The notes below the pieces were generated by a model that saw only the letters and a program-made list of their open reading frames with translations, searched no databases and was not told where the DNA came from. Position numbers and translations under genes: made by a program. Of a DNA stretch of 5,096 nucleotides, positions 1 through 3,954 are shown piece after piece. The stretch is from contig CALWII010000039.1 in NCBI GenBank assembly GCA_944380695.1, forward strand, positions 1-5,096. Reading direction: 5' to 3'. Each line of letters starts with the position of its first letter. Position 1 is the stretch's first letter. This DNA comes from an uncultured Clostridia bacterium. Lineage in GTDB: Bacteria; Bacillota; Clostridia; Christensenellales; UBA1242.

Positions 1-38
1 AGCTTAATAACTAAAGTTTCTTATTAAAAAGTTGAAAG

Positions 39-67
39 AAAAGAGAGCGACCGCTCTCTTTTTTTTA
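39..67 (+). terminator. Intrinsic terminator of an upstream gene
   Basis: Perfect inverted repeat AAGAGAGC (41-48) / GCTCTCTT (53-60) around a GACC tetraloop, extendable by two A-T pairs, and followed by an uninterrupted T run to position 66. This is a classic rho-independent terminator for plus-strand transcription entering from outside the window. Bases 1-38 are probably the 3' end or trailer of that unseen gene; too little is present to identify it. Confidence 0.9.
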
Positions 68-123
68 TTCCTAAAAATCATTTTGTTTATTTTATAATTT
101 TTTTTTAAATCTATGTATTTGTT

Positions 124-151
124 TTGAAATTATTGTGTTTCGTGTTAAAAT
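124..151 (+). promoter_or_regulatory. Probable sigma-A-type promoter of the membrane-gene pair
   Basis: A -35-like TTGAAA (124-129), a 16-nt spacer and an extended -10 TGT-TAAAAT (143-151). Transcription would start near 158, at the edge of the ribosome binding site, giving a very short leader. A second TATAAT at 93-98 lacks a good -35 partner. The call rests on consensus match and position only. Confidence 0.5.
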
Positions 152-170
152 GATCACAAGGAGGAAAAAA

Positions 171-701
171 ATGAGTAAATCAAAATTTAATTTGAGACAG
201 ATTTTTGGAGATGCTTTCTTAATTATTGCTGGTGCATTGACACTAGGATTGTTAGCTTTGCCTTATCTGTTTGTCAAGACAGGAACTGATTTAGGAATTA
301 TCAAAACCGAAAATGTAAGTTTGGGAAGTTGCTATGAGCTTATTACTGAAGGTAGCAATATTACAGAAGAAGCGCTTAGTGCATCAAGAATATTTTTAAT
401 ATTAGTTCTTGTTTTTGCTTGTATAGTCACATTGCTTGGAATAATTGATTTGATAGCTTCATTTATGGGCAAAAAAGCGTTTAATGTTACTTTCATTTCA
501 AGAATTGCAAGCGCAATCTTTGTAGCAGTTGCTGTAGCAGCTTTTATCTGCATCGTAGTGTTTGTTTCAAAAAGTGGGTATGGTGATGTAAGCGGTTTTG
601 ATATTTATCAAATAGGAACTGGCTTCATTATGGCGTTAGTATTTTCTGTTGTAGCTTTGCTTGCTTCCTTCGTTGCTCAAACAAAAAAATCAAAAAAATA
701 A
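171..701 (+). CDS. Four-helix membrane protein, array member 1 (unknown function)
   Basis: I do not recognise a named family. The ATG at 171 is chosen over a GTG at 135 because AAGGAGG (158-164) lies 6 nt upstream; this gives 176 residues. Four hydrophobic segments fall at about 11-34, 73-98, 112-134 and 148-169. Positive charges at both ends (KSK near the N-terminus, TKKSKK at the C-terminus) predict both termini inside the cytoplasm. The first outside loop is the longest (about 35-72). The second loop, inside, carries FNVTFISR (104-111), matching NMTxANR in members 3 and 4. The tail SFVAQTKK (166-173) matches their tails. It is followed by member 2, whose ribosome binding site overlaps this stop codon, so the two are probably co-transcribed. 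It has no catalytic motif, lipobox or cleavable signal peptide; the first hydrophobic segment looks like a membrane helix. Confidence 0.9.
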   Translation: MSKSKFNLRQIFGDAFLIIAGALTLGLLALPYLFVKTGTDLGIIKTENVSLGSCYELITEGSNITEEALSASRIFLILVLVFACIVTLLGIIDLIASFMGKKAFNVTFISRIASAIFVAVAVAAFICIVVFVSKSGYGDVSGFDIYQIGTGFIMALVFSVVALLASFVAQTKKSKK

Positions 702-710
702 GGAACTATT

Positions 711-1148
711 ATGAAACAACATAGAATTACAGTAGGGTCAGTTTTTTCAATTTTAGCATTTGCCGTATTTATAATTTCTTTTACATTACCTGTAGTTTCT
801 GTGGGCAGTGTAGGGGGCGCTTCAATATATTATTATATTGCACAAATTGATGCTTTAACTGAAAACAAAGAAATGTTTTGGGCGATAATATTATTTATTG
901 CTGCGGCAGGGCTTATGCTTTTCTGCATTATAACAGCCATCTTGTTTTTATGTAAGGGTGAAGGGAATAGGAGCGTTTTCTTCACAAGAGTTATGGCCTT
1001 TTTTGCTTTTGCCTTGTGCGTGACAAGTGTGGTTTTGTTTGCTATTAAAAATGAAAATATTGTGGGCACGGGGACAATCGTTCCAATGGTAAGTTCATTT
1101 TTGTGTTTTGTTGGAAATTTAATCCTGCCAAGCGAAAAAGTAAACTAA
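711..1148 (+). CDS. Four-helix membrane protein, array member 2 (unknown function)
   Basis: A 145-residue protein starting 9 nt after the previous stop. Its ribosome binding site AAGGAA (700-705) overlaps that stop codon, which suggests one operon and possibly coupled translation. Hydrophobic segments lie at about 8-32, 55-81, 91-112 and 118-139. The inside loop between helices 2 and 3 is short and charged (CKGEGNRSVFFTR, 81-93), at the same place as the NMTxANR motif of its neighbours, though only the general layout is shared. It is the most divergent of the four: it has a glycine/serine-rich first outside loop (GSVGGAS, 32-38) and ends in SEKVN rather than the FVAQ-SRK tail. Its membership in the same family is inferred from position, size and topology more than from sequence identity. 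Function is unknown. Confidence 0.87.
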   Translation: MKQHRITVGSVFSILAFAVFIISFTLPVVSVGSVGGASIYYYIAQIDALTENKEMFWAIILFIAAAGLMLFCIITAILFLCKGEGNRSVFFTRVMAFFAFALCVTSVVLFAIKNENIVGTGTIVPMVSSFLCFVGNLILPSEKVN

Positions 1149-1169
1149 ATGTCAATATGTATAAAAAAC

Positions 1170-1206
1170 ACCTTCCTGAACAAAATACTTTCAGGGAGGT
1201 TTTTTT
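1170..1206 (+). terminator. Terminator-like hairpin that contains the ribosome binding site of the next gene
   Basis: ACCTTCCTGAA (1170-1180) pairs along all 11 positions with TTCAGGGAGGT (1190-1200), with one U-G wobble, around a 9-nt loop. Seven T follow (1200-1206), and the ATG of the next gene comes immediately after. As a terminator it would end the two-gene operon upstream. The 3' arm also holds AGGGAGG (1193-1199), the only plausible ribosome binding site for the gene at 1207, with the U tract as its spacer. Folding would hide that site. Whether it acts as terminator, attenuator or translational switch cannot be decided from sequence. Confidence 0.8.
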
Positions 1207-1683
1207 ATGAAAAAATCACAGATTAGGTGCATCGTCGGTAATGTTATGATTTTAGTCGCTTCAATCTTAATAATTTGTCTTTATGCGCTTAAAATGGTTG
1301 AAGGAACAGGCTATGGTTCGATTTATTCAGAGATAACAACACTTAACACTTTTTCAGGTGTCAATGAAGCTTATTTTATGGTAGCGGGCATAAGTTTGAT
1401 TATAAATTTAATTTTAGCTAGCTCGCTTGTTATTTTAAGTTCTTTGGGAATATTTGGTGGTATATTTGACATAAAAGGTTTAAATATGACGACGGCTAAC
1501 AGAACTATAACTATTTTTTTGTTAGTGTTGTCTGCTTTGGCACTCGGCATGATGATAACTTTTGTCGCTTTGCTTCCTACAAACAATATGGTAGGTGCGG
1601 GAATAATTGCAACTTTTTTACTATCCATCACTGCTCTCGTTGGAGCATTTGTTGCTCAAAGCAGAAAAATATATAGAAACTAA
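1207..1683 (+). CDS. Four-helix membrane protein, array member 3 (unknown function)
   Basis: A 158-residue integral membrane protein. The ATG is fixed by AGGGAGG (1193-1199) 7 nt upstream, inside a hairpin arm. Hydrophobic segments fall at about 8-28, 56-86, 100-123 and 128-149, with basic ends (MKKSQIR; SRKIYRN) that predict N-in/C-in topology. It is the clearest sister of member 4: both have R-x3-GN at the start of helix 1 (R7, G11-N12 here), a Y-S pair in the first outside loop (Y40-S41), LNMTxANRxIT before helix 3 (92-102) and FVAxSRxxY near the end. No good promoter is visible in the 58-nt gap; a TATAAA at 1160-1165 has no -35 partner. Expression may therefore depend on read-through of the hairpin. 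No function is recognised. Confidence 0.9.
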   Translation: MKKSQIRCIVGNVMILVASILIICLYALKMVEGTGYGSIYSEITTLNTFSGVNEAYFMVAGISLIINLILASSLVILSSLGIFGGIFDIKGLNMTTANRTITIFLLVLSALALGMMITFVALLPTNNMVGAGIIATFLLSITALVGAFVAQSRKIYRN

Positions 1684-1710
1684 AATCTTGCAAATGCAAG
1701 ATTTTATTTT
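1681..1710 (+). terminator. Intrinsic terminator overlapping the stop codon of array member 3
   Basis: An 11-bp perfect stem (1681-1691 with 1696-1706) around an AAAT loop. It begins with the TAA stop codon itself and is followed by TTTTGTT. The stem is A/T-rich at its base with a CTTGC/GCAAG core. It separates member 3 from the independent promoter of member 4. Confidence 0.8.
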
Positions 1711-1736
1711 GTTACATTTAATTTTTATAGTATAAT
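1709..1736 (+). promoter_or_regulatory. Probable promoter of array member 4
   Basis: A perfect -10 TATAAT (1731-1736) sits 16 nt downstream of TTGTTA (1709-1714, four of six matches to TTGACA). Predicted transcription start is near 1743, giving a leader of about 22 nt with GAGG (1757-1760) 4 nt before the ATG at 1765. Confidence 0.6.
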
Positions 1737-1764
1737 AAAAACATAATAGAGTTTAAGAGGGATT

Positions 1765-2265
1765 ATGAAGGAAATAAAGTTAAGGGGTATGATTGGGAAC
1801 TCCATATTGATTTTGTCAAGCGTGATGATGGTTGCTTTTATTGCGCTTCCAATGTTGGTAGCGACTAATGGTGGACCTGTTTATAGCATAGCGCAATCAA
1901 TGTTTAATTTGGTTGCTATTTCAAAAGATTTAGGCACAAATATCACTTACTATCTAGTTTCTAGTGCCTTTATGATTTCTTTTTTAGTTTTTGCTGTGTC
2001 CTTGCTTATTCTTTCTATACTTTCTTTAATAGGTATGTGCAAAGATAATATTAAGTTAAATATGACAATTGCAAACAGAGCAATTACACTCATTAATGCC
2101 GTTATATGTTCTATATCAATTATATTTTTAGTTTTTTACCACCAAGCAAATAAGGTTGTTACGACAGCATTAGGCTACGGCTTGTTTTTGGAAATAGCAG
2201 CTGCCTTTTTAGGAGTCGTTGCAAGCTTTGTGGCTCCATCTCGAAATTTTTATAAAAATTTTTGA
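1765..2265 (+). CDS. Four-helix membrane protein, array member 4 (unknown function)
   Basis: A 166-residue membrane protein with hydrophobic segments at about 10-33, 61-91, 103-125 and 134-156 and predicted N-in/C-in topology. It shares most with member 3: R7-x3-G11-N12, Y40-S41 in the outside loop, LNMTIANRAIT (98-108) at the inside end of helix 3, and FVAPSRNFYKN (155-165) at the C-terminus. It lies behind its own terminator-promoter unit, so it can be expressed independently of members 1-3. The ribosome binding site is weak (GAGG). It is convergent with the minus-strand gene, with stop codons 8 nt apart. The family is not recognised; it could be a small scaffold or envelope-stress protein, but nothing in the sequence establishes that. 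Confidence 0.9.
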   Translation: MKEIKLRGMIGNSILILSSVMMVAFIALPMLVATNGGPVYSIAQSMFNLVAISKDLGTNITYYLVSSAFMISFLVFAVSLLILSILSLIGMCKDNIKLNMTIANRAITLINAVICSISIIFLVFYHQANKVVTTALGYGLFLEIAAAFLGVVASFVAPSRNFYKNF

Positions 2266-2287
2266 TTAAAATGTTAATCTAAAATTT
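2256..2287. terminator. Possible bidirectional terminator between convergent genes
   Basis: Imperfect inverted repeat: AAATTTT (2256-2262) with AAAATTT (2281-2287) and GATTAA (2264-2269) with TTAATC (2274-2279), separated by one T-T mismatch and closed by AATG. It covers both stop codons. The stem is almost entirely A/T and lacks a clean T run on the plus side, so termination strength is doubtful. Confidence 0.4.
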
Positions 2288-3116
2288 CGATGTTGGAGAT
2301 TTTGTTGTCTAACATTTCGAGTTTTACAACATAATAACCAGACTTTTTTACTATTAAAAATTTTTCCTGCGAAAGAGGAAGAATTTTTTTTATTTCACCA
2401 AAATAAGCTTTAAGTTTTTCTTCACTAGGGCTTAAATTTTCCCACATTAAAGAAAGCGCAGACTTGTACTCTCTATTTTTTATCTTTTCCAAAAATTTTA
2501 ATGCAACAATTTTACTGTTTTTGGTTTGCGGTTCAATAGTTTTAGCTCGAATGATACTATTATCAACAATTGAAAATTTTTCTTCTTTCCCGTATTTTTG
2601 ACAGGAAAGTTCTCCGTTGTTAAATTCTATTATAGAGCCTATTTCATTAAATATGTCATAAGTGTTTATATTCAAAAGAATGATTTGTTCTTCGGAGAGT
2701 CCTTTTATTTTTAAAACAACGAAATCTTTATATGAACTCAACTCATAAGTTTTTGGTTGTATTGTTTGCACGGTTACTATTCTTTCATCGGTTTCAAATT
2801 TTGCTTGTTCAGTAGAAAGAGCCAACTGAATTTTCCTTTCATTTAAAGCAATTTCATCTTTTATTGTTATTAAAGGTGGATTTTCTGTCAACAAACATAA
2901 TTGCCTATCTTCAAGGTTAAATTGTTGGCAAAAGTTTTTATTAATTTGCGATAAATCCAAAACAAAAGCTATGTTATCTTTTTTTCCTGTTGCAGGGTAG
3001 ATATATAAAATTTCTGGATTTAAAAAAGTCAAACAACTTGCTTCATCTAAAAATTCTTCATTCTTCGCCCATTTGACTAGACAAGGGTACTCGCTTCTTA
3101 ATTCAATACTTTTCAT
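2274..3116 (-). CDS. Soluble hypothetical protein of 280 residues
   Basis: Not recognised. It has no signal peptide or membrane helix, so it is probably cytoplasmic. It is rich in E, K, I and L, with two apparent parts. Residues 1-195 look beta-rich, with alternating hydrophobic stretches (ILYIYPATG 36-44, NIAFVLDL 48-55, FVVLKI 132-137, QIILLNI 144-150). The last 80 residues begin with a helix (IVALKFLEKIKNREYKSAL, 203-221), then a helix around 230-246 and two or three strands (KFLIVKKSGYYVVKLEML, 252-269). That order resembles small NTF2-like or DUF4878-like domains; this is only a fold guess. The ATG is the first in-frame start after an upstream TAA. No ribosome binding site precedes it; instead TATAAT lies 6 nt before it, so the mRNA may be leaderless. 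It is divergent from the SANT/Myb-like regulator, which may control it. Confidence 0.87.
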   Translation of the reverse strand: MKSIELRSEYPCLVKWAKNEEFLDEASCLTFLNPEILYIYPATGKKDNIAFVLDLSQINKNFCQQFNLEDRQLCLLTENPPLITIKDEIALNERKIQLALSTEQAKFETDERIVTVQTIQPKTYELSSYKDFVVLKIKGLSEEQIILLNINTYDIFNEIGSIIEFNNGELSCQKYGKEEKFSIVDNSIIRAKTIEPQTKNSKIVALKFLEKIKNREYKSALSLMWENLSPSEEKLKAYFGEIKKILPLSQEKFLIVKKSGYYVVKLEMLDNKISNIEILD

Positions 3117-3122
3117 AGGCTT

Positions 3123-3128
3123 ATTATA
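3123..3128 (-). promoter_or_regulatory. -10 box giving a possible leaderless start for the minus-strand gene
   Basis: On the minus strand TATAAT (3128 to 3123) is followed by 6 nt and then the ATG, so transcription would begin at or beside the start codon. No ribosome binding site is present. The -35 region is poor. An alternative is the perfect TTGACA (3174 to 3169) with a weak -10 TACTAA (3152 to 3147) after 16 nt, which would give a leader of about 25-30 nt, also without a ribosome binding site. Confidence 0.45.
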
Positions 3129-3170
3129 TGTGGTGTAAATTATTTTTTAGTATTAATTTATAAAAATTTG

Positions 3171-3190
3171 TCAATAAATTTTTCAATAAA
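3171..3190 (+). repeat. Direct repeat TCAATAAA x2 in the divergent intergenic region
   Basis: TCAATAAA occurs at 3171-3178 and 3183-3190, start to start 12 bp, just before the ribosome binding site of the SANT/Myb-like gene. The first copy overlaps the TTGACA of a possible minus-strand promoter. The pair could be an operator, but in such A/T-rich DNA an 8-mer repeat may be chance. Confidence 0.35.
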
Positions 3191-3199
3191 GGAGATTTT

Positions 3200-3913
3200 A
3201 TGAAAGGATTGTGGAATGATAATGAGATAAAAATGCTTTTCGATGAAGTTGAAAAATCTAAAAAAGAATCCCAACCTGTTAGAAAAGCTTTCGAAAATCA
3301 CGCTGTTAAATTCAATAGAAAGCCAAACAGTGTAAGAAATTACTATTATGCCGAAATCGACAGACTAAAAAATGATGCTGACAGATTAAACTCACTTGAT
3401 ATAGATTTAAAATTACACGAAAAATTAAAAAGAAATTATTTTAGTAATGAGGAAAAAAATGAAATCATCACTAAAATTAAAAGTTTGGTTAATAAGGGCT
3501 TTTCCGTTAGAAAAGCGTGTATGCAATTGTCGGGAGGAGATGTGACATCAATGCTGCGTTATCAAAATAAATTTCGAACTTGTCGTGAGCAAAAGCCTAA
3601 CAATGTTTTAAAATTTCGAAAACAAATGCAACTTACTGAAGGCGACTTGCAGGGTTTGTTTTTTGGCGTAGTAAAACTTATTCGTAAAAGCATTGAAGAA
3701 CAAGTTAATTTAGAAAACTCTAATAGTGAAAAAAAATATCAAGATGAAATAAGAAGGCTTATAACAAAGGTCGGACAAAAGGACCGAGAACTTGTTTTTT
3801 ATAAAAATGACAACTCAAGATTAAAAACAGAAATTTTAAGTCTTAAAAAACAACTTATGTTTAAAAATTGCGTTGTAGCAAAAAAACTCTCCGCAAAAAA
3901 TATGCAACCTTAA
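3200..3913 (+). CDS. RsfA-like SANT/Myb-domain protein with C-terminal coiled coil; probable transcriptional regulator
   Basis: A 237-residue protein; AAAGGAG (3188-3194) 5 nt before the ATG sets the start. Residues 3-53 form a SANT/Myb-like three-helix module: aromatic W5, acidic first helix (NDNEIKMLFDEVEKS), second helix around PVRKAFENHAVKF and recognition helix NRKPNSVRNYYY (39-50). The [GN]RKxxSVRNYYY signature is typical of RsfA-like and related Firmicutes proteins. Residues 80-126 look like a second diverged module (FSNEEKNEI, then SVRKACMQL, then DVTSMLRYQNKFR). About 165-222 is a likely coiled coil (DEIRRLITK, RLKTEILSLKKQL), suited to dimerisation. RsfA in Bacillus is a prespore regulator, but sporulation control is not shown here. 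The gene is divergent from the 280-residue gene and 41 nt upstream of the addB-like gene. No strong terminator follows it, so read-through into addB is possible. Confidence 0.85.
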   Translation: MKGLWNDNEIKMLFDEVEKSKKESQPVRKAFENHAVKFNRKPNSVRNYYYAEIDRLKNDADRLNSLDIDLKLHEKLKRNYFSNEEKNEIITKIKSLVNKGFSVRKACMQLSGGDVTSMLRYQNKFRTCREQKPNNVLKFRKQMQLTEGDLQGLFFGVVKLIRKSIEEQVNLENSNSEKKYQDEIRRLITKVGQKDRELVFYKNDNSRLKTEILSLKKQLMFKNCVVAKKLSAKNMQP

Positions 3914-3925
3914 AATGTTTTTTAA

Positions 3926-3953
3926 AATTTTTCATATTGTGCTAAAATTTAGC
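3926..3953 (+). promoter_or_regulatory. Extended -10 promoter and palindrome at the addB start
   Basis: TGC-TAAAAT (3940-3948) is an extended -10 of the same form as the one before the first membrane gene (TGT-TAAAAT). It lies 6 nt before the ATG at 3955, so transcription should start at or next to the start codon. A -35 is weak (TTTAAA at 3921-3926, 16-nt spacer). A 13-bp palindrome, GCTAAA-A-TTTAGC (3941-3953), overlaps the -10 and the start region and could be an operator. No ribosome binding site is present. Confidence 0.5.
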
Positions 3954-3954
3954 T

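Noticed and set aside
135..170. GTG at 135 as an earlier start of the first membrane gene
   Set aside because: It would put the strong AAGGAGG and the probable -10 inside the coding sequence and add a basic 12-residue extension; the ATG at 171 has ideal spacing.
1158..1165. TATAAA before array member 3 as its promoter
   Set aside because: No -35-like hexamer lies at 16-18 nt and there is no TGn extension; a chance match is likely in this A/T-rich gap.
332..1631. Minus-strand open frames at 332-553, 833-1069 and 1371-1631
   Set aside because: They lie opposite well-supported membrane genes, have no ribosome binding sites, and their composition is what the antisense of hydrophobic codons gives.
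3910..3935. A/T-rich inverted repeat TTAAAA / TTTTAA after the SANT/Myb-like gene as a terminator
   Set aside because: The stem has no G-C pairs and would be too unstable; it is better explained by base composition.
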